Source: Sphagnum compactum | Taxonomy: Eukaryota; Bryophyta; Sphagnopsida; Sphagnales | Assembly (NCBI GenBank): GCA_965153455.1 | Contig: OZ234503.1 | Span: 5,518,001 to 5,582,000, forward strand | Direction: 5' to 3' | DNA: 64,000 bases | Shown here: positions 47,913 through 59,560 of the stretch, piece by piece | Layout of the letters: each line of letters opens with the position of its first letter | Position numbering within the stretch: position 1 is the stretch's first letter | Made by a program: the position numbers and the translations under genes | The notes under the pieces: generated by a model | The model's database searches: none | The model's input: the letters and a program-made list of their open reading frames with translations, nothing else | Told to the model about the DNA's origin: nothing

Positions 47913-48386
47913 CTAACTAACTCTACTTCCTGACATAGATAGAGGGGGATGCTGCAATTCCATAGGGCTGTAGAAGAAACCTAACTCATACTTGGATCTG
48001 AGGTTGCAAATGCAAGAGTACTCAAGAGTTGTTAGGAGAAAGCAAATGTGGCTGCATTGAATTTGGTTCCAAATGCTAAAACCCATCAAGGCTCCAAGTA
48101 ATGAAGGACAAAGATCACTCATGCCACACCCCTCCATAAGTTCCAATGCCTTTTTTCTTACACCCATCACAGCAGTTTGGTCTACATAGTCCATGACTGC
48201 CATGGATAGCCAAGTGAACGAATGTGGGATCAATGAACATTCTGACCCAAGAAAAGTACACCATCTGGGAGCAAGGTAAATGGGTTGTCTCTCAATCTTC
48301 CCCCAACCACTTTCCTCCATTGTGCACACTTGGTAGAGGCAATGCTCTTGTGACCAAGCTGACATCTCTTGTTTTGCAGGAACCAT
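47913..48386 (-). CDS. Unassigned 157-codon open frame
   Basis: An ATG-initiated frame whose peptide is rich in Cys, Met, Ser and Leu and shows no motif I recognise. It is the longest single minus-strand ATG-initiated frame outside the two gene loci, in DNA of mixed composition. The TTTTGCAG before the start region could be an acceptor on the plus strand. It may be chance or an exon of an unrecognised gene. Confidence 0.2.
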   Translation of the reverse strand: MVPAKQEMSAWSQEHCLYQVCTMEESGWGKIERQPIYLAPRWCTFLGSECSLIPHSFTWLSMAVMDYVDQTAVMGVRKKALELMEGCGMSDLCPSLLGALMGFSIWNQIQCSHICFLLTTLEYSCICNLRSKYELGFFYSPMELQHPPLSMSGSRVS

Positions 48387-48841
48387 GTAGAGGCATGTAG
48401 TTGATATGTGCTGTCACTTTTTATTGGTTATGGAATGCTAGTAACTAAAAGAAACCAGTTTTGGGCTATGCATATGTAAATAGGACTGGATCTGATTTGG
48501 AACCAGACTTCCCTAGGATTTCCTTTTAAAGAACCGAGAATTCGGGAAATTTGAAGTGTGAAAAAACCCAGTTTGCAACTGGACTGGAGGTTCTAGCAAA
48601 CCAAAAAAAATTCCTTGAACTAGATTTAGAGGTTATTTCAAAATTTTAAAAAGGTTGGAACTAATACCATCAAATTACTGAGCTACCCAAGTGAGAAATT
48701 TGCACAAACCAGACCTTTCTCACGCATGACTAACAACTACTCACTGGCTTATTAGCCCCAAACATACTGCTTGGCTATTGCTTATTCTCAACTCCTCCAG
48801 GCAAATATTGACACTGGCAAAAAAAATTGTAAGAAAAGGTT

Positions 48842-48847
48842 AAAAAA
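48842..48847 (-). terminator. Pol III terminator of tRNA-Leu
   Basis: Six A on the plus strand, i.e. TTTTTT on the minus strand, begin 10 bases past the 3' end of the tRNA. Confidence 0.8.
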
Positions 48848-48856
48848 CACCTGTTT

Positions 48857-48940
48857 TGTCAGCAGTGGGGTTCGAACCCACGCCCCCTTACGAAGACCAG
48901 AACTTGAGTCTGGCGCCTTAGACCACTCGGCCATGCTGAC
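48857..48940 (-). tRNA. tRNA-Leu: tRNA-Leu (anticodon CAA)
   Basis: An 84-base class II tRNA on the minus strand. The acceptor stem GTCAGCA pairs with TGCTGAC, with discriminator A at 48857. The D-arm/A box is TGGCCGAGTGG. The anticodon stem CCAGA/TCTGG holds the loop CTCAAGT with anticodon CAA. A long variable arm follows (GTCTTCGTAAGGGGGC region), and the B box GGTTCGAACCC forms the T-arm. All stems pair, so the gene should be functional. It has no intron. Confidence 0.97.
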
Positions 48941-51829
48941 AATTTATAGAAATAGCGTTATTAACCTATATTTATTATGAAGAAACAGTGCTGTTACTTT
49001 TCCAAACTCCTGCACCCAGGAAACAGAGAATTCTTAAAAGTTATCCTCAAAATCACCCCTTTTTGGGCCTGCCTTTTCCAGCCTTTTTTTTTACAATTGC
49101 TGGCAATATACAGCCAAATATTAGAGAATTAAAAGTTAAAAGTGCAAAAGTTAAGTGTTTTTTAATATTTTCAATATTTGGCCAATTTTTTTGATCAATT
49201 GCCATTTTAGGGTGTTACATGAACAATCATCTCTTGTTCATAAAATGTTCACATCAGCTGAACCAAAATAACTTCACAAAAAAAGTTTATTGGGAGGCCA
49301 ATCATATACTATATACAGTAGGAGGCCAGCACCCATCTGTCGAATAATTAATTAAATTTGAATAGGATATTTCAATAGATTCTTTATTTTCCTTCACAAA
49401 ATTTTGTTCTTTGAAAAAAGTATAATATGAAAATTTCTAAATTTCTGCAAATAATTTATTTGTGTTAAAGTTGCCAAGGTATTATTACAATATTAAATTT
49501 TTTTTGACCCATGTGGCTCTTTTGCCTTGGTATATGAATCAATACATTTTACATTACTTAGAATATAATTTTGAGGTGAGGAAATCAAATCCTTTTGCAT
49601 GATATCAAATACAAGGAGACAAAACTCGGGCCGTTATATGTGGTTAACTTGGTAATTAAGGTTTTCCTTTAACTTTTCCTATTACTTGTTCTTGCCTAGT
49701 ATGGTGGAGAAGATCATATCATCTTAAAGACTTAAAAACATCATGTCTTAACATGTGGTTTGATATCTCCTGATTGTTGGTTTTGCCATGCAAGTAAACT
49801 CAGATACACTCATAAATGGTTCACATATAACCAACACAAATTCACAAATTACTTATACAAGAAACAATCAAAAGCAAGTTTACTTATTTGTGCAAGGTTA
49901 GAATGTCCTCTTTTTATACAACATTGAATATATATAGTTAAGACAAATGAATGTAGAATGATACTCCTTTGAGAGCTAAGATTGTTATTTAAGAAGTCTT
50001 AACATAACCCTGATAAAAAATAGAAAAGAAAGAGCCCCATATCAGATTTGGGGGGATGTTCTTTTGATTCAAGTTTCTTCTTGAAATAATGCTAGTTAAT
50101 TGATGCTTGTCAAGTGCACATGATCATCAATTTTTGAATAAAAATCCAACAAGGAAATTGGTCTCCTACAAATGTTTATCATATCCAACTATATTTGTCA
50201 CTAATTGAAACTTTGCTTTGTGTTTTACTAAACAAAACTTTGTGGTTAGTTAAATCTTAGCTAGTTACTAAGTTTGAAATTCAAACTAATTACGGATGAA
50301 CTCACCTCCACATATTGAGTAAGCAACACTAAGCAACACTAGAAGATAATATACATTGAGCAAGGCATGCGAAATTTGGTACTTTTAAGTGGCACACAAC
50401 ATTGACAAAAATGATGCATTTCATGGTCATTATCTTGCTTCACATGTCAAATTGTGACCTAATATATTATGGAATGGGAAAATAGAAGCTCTTCACATGC
50501 TTGGTAAGTTGCACTTAGCAAGTGTAAGATAGCCAAATGGGTGGCACATGCATCATAATGGATAGCTAGGACCCCATTCCGTTACATTATTAACATCTTT
50601 AGTGAAAGGACATGACACACCTATGAAATGGTTATGTAGACCAGTGTTGGGCAGTTCTTTGATTGTTCTGAGAATTGTTGGGTTTGGATTTTAGAGGATT
50701 TTATGAGACTCACCTCAATTTTTTTTCTCAAATAAAATTATTTTCAACAGACCCAAACGTGGTTTCAAAAACTATAAAAGATAATTTCACTTGAGTTTCA
50801 AAGTCCCAGTTTTCAGATATTTCATACCAATTGGTTTTCAAAGGTGGTTTTCACATAGCGGTTATCAAAACCTATTTTTTTCAAACACTAATCCTTTTTT
50901 TTTAAATTTAAATTACAAAAAGGTTTTAAAAATGATGAAAAACATATGAATTATTCTTCCAACATTTTATACGTCCACAAGTTCATCCTATTCAAAAGAA
51001 CCTTCAAACTCCTCTAACTCTTCCTCAAAATCTAAATCCTTATCAATCATCTTCACCAAATTGGAATGTGGTTTACAATCAATTTTAGAATCATTTGGTC
51101 AATTTTTGTTCACAAAAATCAATTTCTCTAAAGTGTCTAATTGTAAATGACATCTCCTTAGGTTTGTAAGTATGTACATACTAAAGAAAAAAATCTTTTG
51201 AGTCTCCATTTGTGATCCTAAAATCCTTAGGATTTGGTGAGCCAAAAAACTAATAATAGGAATCATGGCTTCATGTTTTCCCCACTATTGAACAAGACAC
51301 TTAGTTTTCTTGGGATTTACTTGATAACATTTGAAAATTAAAAGTTTTTTTAGTGACAAGTTTTTTTGGTTGTTCACTTGTGTTAGGAGTTTGTTTTAAA
51401 ATATCTAGACTATAGCTTGACCTACACATCCAACTTGAAATTCTATCATTGGATGTAAATAATAATAACATTTCAAAACATTAGCTATAACAATTGTTTA
51501 TCATGTATTCCTCAACAATGTTCACATCTTTTCACGGCCAATAAAAGAAGATATTAAATGAAGGCTTTTTAATCTAGGGTCTAGTACTAAACATAACATC
51601 AGATTTATTTTTTCATATCTTTTTTAAAAATGAAAAGAAAGATTCCAAAACACCACAAACTTCCCTTTTATATTGGTAGAAAGTAAAGACAACTAGCACA
51701 ACTCAAAAATATTCCCAAAATCATCATAAATCAAATCGACTTGGGTACCTAGGCGAGTTTGTAACTTTTTCCCTACATTTCAAGCACATGGTAATGGCAA
51801 ACTACAATATATTAAACAATAACTAGTGG
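48941..51829. other. Intergenic, AT-rich, no gene recognised
   Basis: No open frame with family motifs. The part right of about 51450 may be the decayed C-terminal region of the hAT-like relic, but frames are too broken to show it. Confidence 0.5.
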
Positions 51830-53200
51830 TTATCAAATTGGTTCAAAACACAAGCACTCGTAATAGGAAAGACAATCCACAATTATTTGAAAAATGTGCC
51901 AAATAAAAAGATGTGGCACTATCCCATTGATTTTGACAATATTTTGTTTTCTATAATGAAGGATAATAACACTCTTGAATTGTAGGGCCTTGTGGAACAT
52001 AATGATTTTGCTAACAAACTTGCAATAAAAATTACACATGCAATGTTAATATATATTCAACTAGCATAATTGAAGAAAGAAAGAAATCCTTGAATTGGAA
52101 ATGTTATTAACCTATAACCAATTAACACAATTTGATAAGAAGGACAACATTAAAAGATTTCTAAAAGATTAAAAATTCACCTTGTTTTCACTGGTGTATT
52201 CAACTTCCTTAGGCGAATGTTTGAATATAAACATGCCTTGTTCCATTCCTATTTTCTTTTCCCAAACTTTTTAAGTCAAATTATGCATTTCTACAAATCT
52301 TACTAGGCAGATTTGATGGAAACAAATCTAAGGTTTTTGCAAACCTTTTCATCACTTATAACATACTGGCAAGTCTTTTAAAAACATGGCCAAAAGAAAT
52401 ACTATCTTGAAAACTTTCATCTAAACCTAGAACTTCACATTTCACAATTGATCTCAAAGCAATTATCATCACATTCAAATTTGACCCCTCATCTTTGACA
52501 TAATCAATATTTTTTCTTCTCAATCCATCTTGATCAAACAATTCTATCAAATGATTGGCCAAGGCTTGACTAATAGTTTTTGTTGCATAAAACAAACCAA
52601 TGGTCATTTGTTGAGGTTATCAATCAAATCCCAAGAAATTAATGACACTTGAGCAAATATATCATGTGCCCCCTTTGACATCCATAAGTAAAAACTTGTT
52701 ACAAATATATTATTTGCCAATTTTGGTAAACTTTTACTTGTTTCATTCTCCACCACCAAATTAGTAATATTTCATGAGACAATTATTTTTTGGAAGGGTA
52801 AAAAGCTTGAGGACACAAATGCAAAACTAGATGCTTAAACCAAACATTTTCCACAAATTGCAATGGTAACTAATTCTTCACAATTAAAAACCCAAGGTCT
52901 TGCAAAAAATCTTTTTGCTACACATCATCATTTTTGAACGAATCTTTAATAACAAAAAACTTAATAATGCATTGCCTAACACATTAAACATTTTCTTTGC
53001 TAGTTGTTTTTCAAAAGTTCTTTTTAGTGGACCATTAACCTCTTCCTCAAATTTTTTGACAATTAAAGTGTGATTTGCATCCCCATGTTTTTTCAAAGTT
53101 GTTATTCCATATGTTTTATAATATGTTATAAGACCTTTTCTTTCTTTTGTGCTTGGATTAGGAACATGACAAGGCTCATGTAACAAATCAAACATCTCAT
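51830..53200 (-). pseudogene. hAT-like transposase relic, copy 1
   Basis: Minus-strand fragments read in order. The first (53195-52884) contains LITYYKTYGITTLKKHGDA, KKFEEEV and EKQLAKK. The second (52607-52356) contains ALANHLIELFDQ, YVKDEGSNLNVM (about 52502) and GLDESFQ with FGHVFK. The third (52039-51833) contains KFVSKIIMFHKALQFK. These blocks match a large plant family of hAT-like/RNase-H-fold transposases in the same order. Frames are broken between blocks. Element ends and target duplication were not found. A related copy lies at 57950-59560 in the same orientation. Confidence 0.65.
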
Positions 53201-53790
53201 GGCTTGGGGATCGCCCCCATCAACATCTTTCCCATCATTCACATAATGGAAAACCCAACAAATTGCATTGAACCTATTAATATACCCTCTCCCCAATTTT
53301 TTTTAAACACCCAATTTTTGAAAGTTTGTTTCAATTGTTCCTTCTTCATTTCCTTTTATTGACTTTTCTATTATGTTTTGTATTATCGTAGTACCTTTTG
53401 AGGTTCGGCAGGTGCCTACCGAATAATTATTTTATTTTGCAAAATGAGTTTTGACACCAAAATTTTTATTTTTTTGAATTTTTGAATTTTATAAAATTTA
53501 GTAATAACTTAAATTTGTGTACAATACGTATTGAAAGTACATTCCAGATTCAATAACTTCTTGTTTTCTTGAAAAATTTTGGTTTTTATTTTTTTGAAAA
53601 TTTGTGGTTTCCTTGTTTCTTGAAGTTTCATCCTTAACTTTGTTGCTTTTGTGGATTTTGTGGGGGGACTTGTTTGTAGATATGGTGAGAAGGGAGGGAA
53701 AGAAAAGCATAGAAGTTTTTGTCATATGTTATTTTATGTGCATGCTTAAAAAGTGAAAATGGGTGTAGAAAAACTATAGCAAAGTTTGCT
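53201..53790. other. Spacer between the hAT-like and pogo-like relics
   Basis: AT-rich. It includes GTTCGGCAGGTGCCTACCGAA (53402-53422), a short imperfect inverted repeat. No gene. Confidence 0.4.
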
Positions 53791-55800
53791 TACTGGTTTG
53801 TTCAAAACTATCACAAGGAAAGAATGAGAAGAAATTCTACAAAAAGAAGTTGAAAAATTCTGCAATGAGAGTGGTAATCAAGACGATTCCATATTACCAA
53901 AGAGTGTAAAAAAACGCCTGATTGGTTGCCCAAGAAAGTTTGTCATAATTTTATAATTTGAAAGACAAATCAAGAAAGAAACCAACAAAGAGGAAGATGT
54001 AGACAATCAAGAAGGAAGCAAGCCCAAATGTCAGAAATCAAGAGGACAATACACAAATTGGTTTCAACGACATTTATGGCCACCCATGATGGCAGTAGTC
54101 AAAAATTATGGAACAAATTTTTATGTTGTTCATTATTTGCGAACCACTTACCAAAGTCCATGAGTTCCAAGCTCGTATGAAAAACTAGCTAGGAATAGCT
54201 TATGGATTTGGTTTAAACTCTAACCAAATTATCACAAGCAGTCAAACAAGGTACAATAGTGAGAAATTTGAAACAACATCTGCCAATCTTAGAGGAGTAT
54301 CCTACACTTCAAGATGAACTTGTCACAATGTTACAAAAAATGAAAAGTGTTGGACAATCATTATTTACCTCTATGGTTCAACTAATTTTAAGAGGTATGA
54401 TTGAATCCCTTACTCTTAAGAATCTTTGTAATGGTCATGGAAGATTTGTTGTCACAAGGGAATGGACTAGACAATTTTCGAAACACTACATGAATTGGTC
54501 TTTTCACATGGCAATAATAATAGCCAGCAAAAAATGCCAACAGATTGGCATGAATAAGGACGCAACATGGCATATAAAATACCTTACCTAGTGAAACTTT
54601 ACTTGATTCCTCCATACCTTGTGGTCAACACTGACCAAACCAGGATCCATCTTGTTCCAACCATTGGAGAACAAAGGTTCAAAACACATTCAAGTATTAA
54701 AGGTGGAGGACCAGAAACACCTCTTGTGGTATCTTTTATAACAAATGGAAACCTACTTCCTGGACAAGTTGTTTTCACAAGTACAACACATAGGTGTTTA
54801 CATCCTTCAAATGAGGGTAAACTAAAATGTATCAACTCAGGTTGGAATTTTATATTTAGTGAAAATCATTGGTCCATGCTGGAGACAACGAAGGATTTTG
54901 TTTGCAAGGTTTTGCTGACCTACCTACACAAGTAGATCCAACAATTCAACTTATAAGCAAATTAGAAGCTTGTATGGTTGATTGATTGTTGGAGTGTGCA
55001 CAAGAGTAAAGAATTTCTTGATTGGATCAAGAAAGAGCACCCAAACATACTTGTCGTGTTTATCCCTGCCAATTGTACTAGTGAATTGCAACTTGTACAT
55101 GTCATTATTCAACGACCTTTGAAACATGTGTTCAAAGTCAATTTCAACAAATGGACTGTAGATGTTATTAAATAGCAAATCTATGATGAGGAGCCACTCA
55201 TTGATTTCAAGATGAGTAATCTCAAACCTCAAATTTGTGGATGGTTACATTCAACATGGACACAAGTGCAGGGCATGGATGGAATGATTGCCAAAGGTTG
55301 GGAAAAAATAGGGACCACAAAAGCTTTCACACCTTATTTCCAAGTAGAAGCCATGGAGGCTAATGGACTCACCCCTCTTTTCACATTTACTCTAGAAGTT
55401 GAAGAATACAATGATGCAAAAGACAACGAAGCATATCCAACAAATTCCATTGTAGTGGTTATTGAGAATTATTTACAACCTAGTTCTACTCCACTTGGAG
55501 TGGCAACTACAAGTGGATGCACATCAACTTCAAGTAATGTCAAAGTGTTCGGATTAAAACAACAAGCTAGACTAAAGCAAAAAAAAACTAGGACATTTTG
55601 AAAACATTATAATATTTCAGATTAGGTCACACACCAGTTTTGTTGTATACAATGTGTTCACCTCCAGCAATTGGAGTAGCTTTGGCTAGCCTTTCTACTC
55701 AAGTTTCTCTTGCAAGGTCAACTTTGGATCCATCTTTGCTGGTGGCATCCATAGAACAAAAGCCTTCTATAATCCATAAAACAAAAGCCTTAGTAACAAT
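53791..55800 (+). pseudogene. Pogo-like (Tc1/mariner superfamily, DDE_1-type) transposase relic
   Basis: Plus-strand blocks in order: RGQYTNWFQRHLWPP (about 54040, N-terminal DNA-binding part), QHLPILEEYP and LQDELVTMLQKMK (54259 on), then after a frameshift near 54567 LVVNTDQTRIHLVPT (first Asp) and FSENHWSMLETTKDFV. After stops, DCWSVHKSKEFLDWIKKEHP (54978 on), FIPANCTSELQ and VIIQRPLKHVF follow. After a stop near 55175, LKPQICGWLHSTW and MIAKGWEKIG follow (55212 on). This is the DDE_1 endonuclease order. The third catalytic Asp position (usually PADV before ILQRP) is His here (55098-55100). At least one frameshift and two stops make it inactive. Confidence 0.75.
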
Positions 55801-57949
55801 TTTTTTTTGTTTGTTATGAAAAACTCTGATTAATGAAGGCGATTACAGATTGTAGTAAAAAAAAACCCTTTCATACCAAAGCTAGTTTTCTCCCCAAAAT
55901 ATGTCAAGGTGCAACAATTTTTGTTTGGATCCAGTGATTCTGATAGTGCAGGAGTTGTAGTACCTGCTTCCACTCCTTTATATCACTCATTTGCAACCGC
56001 ATGTGTCACATATTTGTCCAAAAGTTGTTGACATAGATAAACTTATTGTTGTGTCTAGTCTCCTAATGGCACATCCCCTCAAGCTATACCTCCCATCCTA
56101 AGGTGAGGATAATCAATTTGCAAAGCCACATTAAGCAAATGCCTGAACTAACTTAATGTTCATATTCCATAAACAATATACTGAACAACGTGTTGAAGAG
56201 CTTCTAAGATGCAGCATCCATTAATCTTTGCTTTGTTACATGCCAAGAGTTGGTTTGCACCAAGCCAAGGGAATTAGACTTACAACTGCAAATAAGCAGT
56301 CTACAGAAATGACAAGAAACATGAAATAAATTCCAGTTTTATCAAGACTAATAGAATCACCTTCAAAAAACAAAACTTTCGTGGCACATGATGAAAACTC
56401 ACTAGTAGTTTAATAAGTTCATAAACTCCCTTGTGTGAACGACAGTAACAACATAATCCTTAATTGGTACACGATGATGATCTCCTCCAGTAAGCCTAAA
56501 ATGTAAAAGAACTCAAAGCAGGAGCTTTCAAACTTGAAAGCAGTAAAAAAGAAAACTCTTTTCCAATTGGCACCATGTTTCCAAATGTAGTCCTATAAGA
56601 GAAACTCTCTAAAAATAATCCTTCATGCTCCCAAGTCCCAGTGAAACATAGCTTATGAACTCATGACCATTGCAAGACCTTGTGGTCGTGGTGGTGGTGC
56701 AACAACAGAAGTTGAAGCGGAAAGCAATAGGTGCAAGGATGTTAATGCGAAGAAAAAATCATGGGAAGGAGCCATGCCCACTATTTCCTTGTCATTACTT
56801 TCTTTTGATGAATGTATTGAAGAAAGCTATAGGAAGACGTTGATGCATTAAAATCTTGCAAAAAAAAAGTGCGACAAAGGAGAAAAGTTTAAACTAGGTA
56901 TCTTAGGAATCCTATGTAATTTCGGCATTAAAGAAATTATTTTTTAAAACTTTCGACAAGAATTGTAAATAATTTTGTAAAATTTCGAAATTTTGAAAAA
57001 TAATTTATTTTTTGCTGAACTTAAAAAGCTACTATAATATTTGAAAACTTTCATTCAAAATTTCATCTTTGACATTTGATTCATTGAGACAAATTTCATT
57101 TTCACCATTAATTAATATTACATTTTCAATATGACTTAACTCCATTTTTCAACAAATATTACATAACATGGGGGAGAAATTAGAAACAAATGTAATTTTG
57201 GCATGTAATAATTTTTTTTTCAAAAATTCAACAAAACAAAAAAAAAGTTTATGCTGAAACTATTCATGTACTACAATATTGATTTTTTCCTTTCAAATTG
57301 GGTGCATATTTTTGTGATTATGGTGTCTTCAAATTTGAAGCCTTTCCCAATATCATAAAAAATTTATTTATCAACATCAATAATTAACATACACATTGAA
57401 GAAAATTACAAATATGACAAAATATTGAAAAATTGTTTGCAATGTCTAGGAAGACACCCAATGGCACATCAACAATAATGGGCTTTCATAATGAAAAATT
57501 GCCAAATTAAAACTACACACAATTTCCTTTCGTTGTCATCAACTTCTTTAATTTATGGTTTGCTATTCCATATCCATTAACCCACATCCCACATGTCAAT
57601 GTTGGTTTCGATGTAAACATTCCTTTCACCATTTTTTAATTGTTGGTGCAAACACAAAGATCATTGCAAATATTATCATTACTTAGATTTAGATGTTTCA
57701 TGGTCAAAAACATATTGATGTTAAAAGTGCTTATGTGATTATGAAACTTTTCTAATATACTATTGGAACATTAAAAAAATCTAGATAATGAGTACAAAGT
57801 ACCCAAAATCATTTCAAGAAATTATACAATGCTTTAGACATCTAGCCCATGCAAATTGAAAATTTGACAAATGTGAAGAATATAAAAAAATAATGAGGAT
57901 CAAGGCTAAGGTTAAGGAAATACAATTTGTTTCACATGAATGTTGAATT
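55801..57949. other. Intergenic, no gene recognised
   Basis: The open frame at 56663-56851 has no known motif. AT-rich to the right of 56880. Confidence 0.5.
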
Positions 57950-59560
57950 TTCTTGGGCATAAACTAATAAATGCATGTTTGGTTCAATCTTATTGGCTTT
58001 GCCCAAACTCTTTAGCATAAAATTTTATACATTTCTACAAACATGTTTGGGCATATTACTTTATAGAAACACATTTAAAACCTTTTAAAACTTTATCTAT
58101 TATAGTTGCATATTGACATGCCTTGAAATACATGTTAAAAAAAATTCTTGAAAGTCTGTTTTCTACACAAACAAGATTTCACAATTGAGATTGATTTTAG
58201 AGCTCTATTAATATTGTCATATCTATTACAAATTAAATCCTCATCTTTCACATATGCAATTATGCTTTTCTTTAATTTATATTGATGTTACAAAACATGT
58301 TAGATTTGTTTTGCCAATGTTTGACCTAGGTCTTAATGTTTCAATTGCCTCAAGTAGAAACACCATACTAGGGTAGACTAAAAACAATAGGTGTGAAGTC
58401 CTTAATACATTTTTGTAATGTATTTTGATTGTGCTACAAGTGTAAGAATTTTGGATGACTATGTTTGAGATGAACTAATCATCTTTTCCAAAAAGTAAAT
58501 TAATAGCAAACCTTTTAAGAATTTTAAGGTATAAGATCTTTGAACAAGTTTACATGAATTCCACAAATGTTTAAAAGGACTTCATGAATTTCTATAATTA
58601 TGGTGAAGTGTTTAATACTTTGATACCATCGTGAAAATGGTTTGGAATTAGTTTATATTTTGAATTACTTATGACACTTATGAATTTTAAAAATTATTAA
58701 ATGAATCCATAATTACAAACTATGAATATGATGAGTTCATTTACAAGTTATTTATGTATTGTTACATAGAGGGTCATGCAACATGAAAAGTCTCCCATTT
58801 AGTGTAAAACATTTTAATTTGAAATGATTCCACAAATTTATGTATCAAGACTACATAAGAATCATGAAAAGTCATCCAATGGATTTGGGAGACAATATGA
58901 TCGATAAGGGTGTAACAAAAACTACCCTATCATATCCACTTCTGGAGAACTATAGTCTATTCACAATCATATGTTTTAGCTGGTAATCAACACCTAGGAA
59001 CTTTACAACAAGGGCAAAAACATCATGTGCCCTTTGGACATTTGTGAATCAAAAGCATGGCATAACAACATTTGATAAGTTAAAATTGGTAAAACAAAAA
59101 TCTCTTTTATCTTTTCAACCAAGGATTGGCTAACACTTCCTCAAAAAAATATTATTACAAGGAAAATACAACACAAGGGCATATGTGCACATTACGACAC
59201 AATTTAACCAAATAGTAATGTACAAAAACAAATTACCTAATGGTTTTTGGCAATTAAAAAACCAGGGTTCTTTTTAACTTACTAAACATTAATCATTTTT
59301 GAAAGGATCTATGGCACCAAGATGTTTAGAAATTAGAAACACATTTGGCCATTTTTTTAAAGGTTACCTTTCAAATGGTCTTCTCCATGGGTAGTTCATG
59401 ACTTCCTTTTCAATTTTCTTGGCAATTAGTTCTTTTTTTTACATCCACATGTTTTTTCCAATGTTGTTGCTTTTAAAGTAAAAAATTAATCATTTTTTAC
59501 ATCTCCTTTTGTTGTCAATGGTTAATAATGGGTTCCTTGATGATTAGGGTTCCAATAAAA
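57950..59560 (-). pseudogene. hAT-like transposase relic, copy 2 (more decayed)
   Basis: DNA and broken peptide similarity to copy 1 in the same orientation. On the minus strand, YVKDED followed by NINRALKSISIVKS (about 58250-58150) parallels YVKDEGSNLN and ALRSIVK in copy 1. The stretches at 58000-58090 and 59010-59500 parallel 52240-52340 and 52660-53120, including CATCATGTGCCCTTTGGACAT and ACATCCACATGTTTTTTCCA words. Between the two stretches, 58365-58935 has no counterpart in copy 1 and looks inserted. Confidence 0.6.
58365..58935. mobile_element. Possible insertion inside hAT-like copy 2
   Basis: This ~570-bp stretch is absent at the corresponding point of copy 1 (near 52620). Its edges carry an inverted pair, CTAGGGTAG at 58368-58376 and CTACCCTAT at 58922-58930. 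No target duplication could be fixed. The class is unknown. Confidence 0.3.

Larger units (their letters stand above)
45559..48856. other. 3' flank of the ABCG7-like gene and intergenic DNA
   Basis: No recognised gene. It holds an (AAAT)n tract, a (TG)n tract and an unassigned 157-codon minus-strand open frame (47913-48386). Base composition is less AT-rich than the transposon-filled parts. Confidence 0.5.

Noticed and set aside
50642-50656. CAGTGTTGGGCAG resembles an hAT terminal inverted repeat for the relic at 51.8-53.2 kb.
   Set aside because: No complementary end and no 8-bp target duplication was found on the other side.
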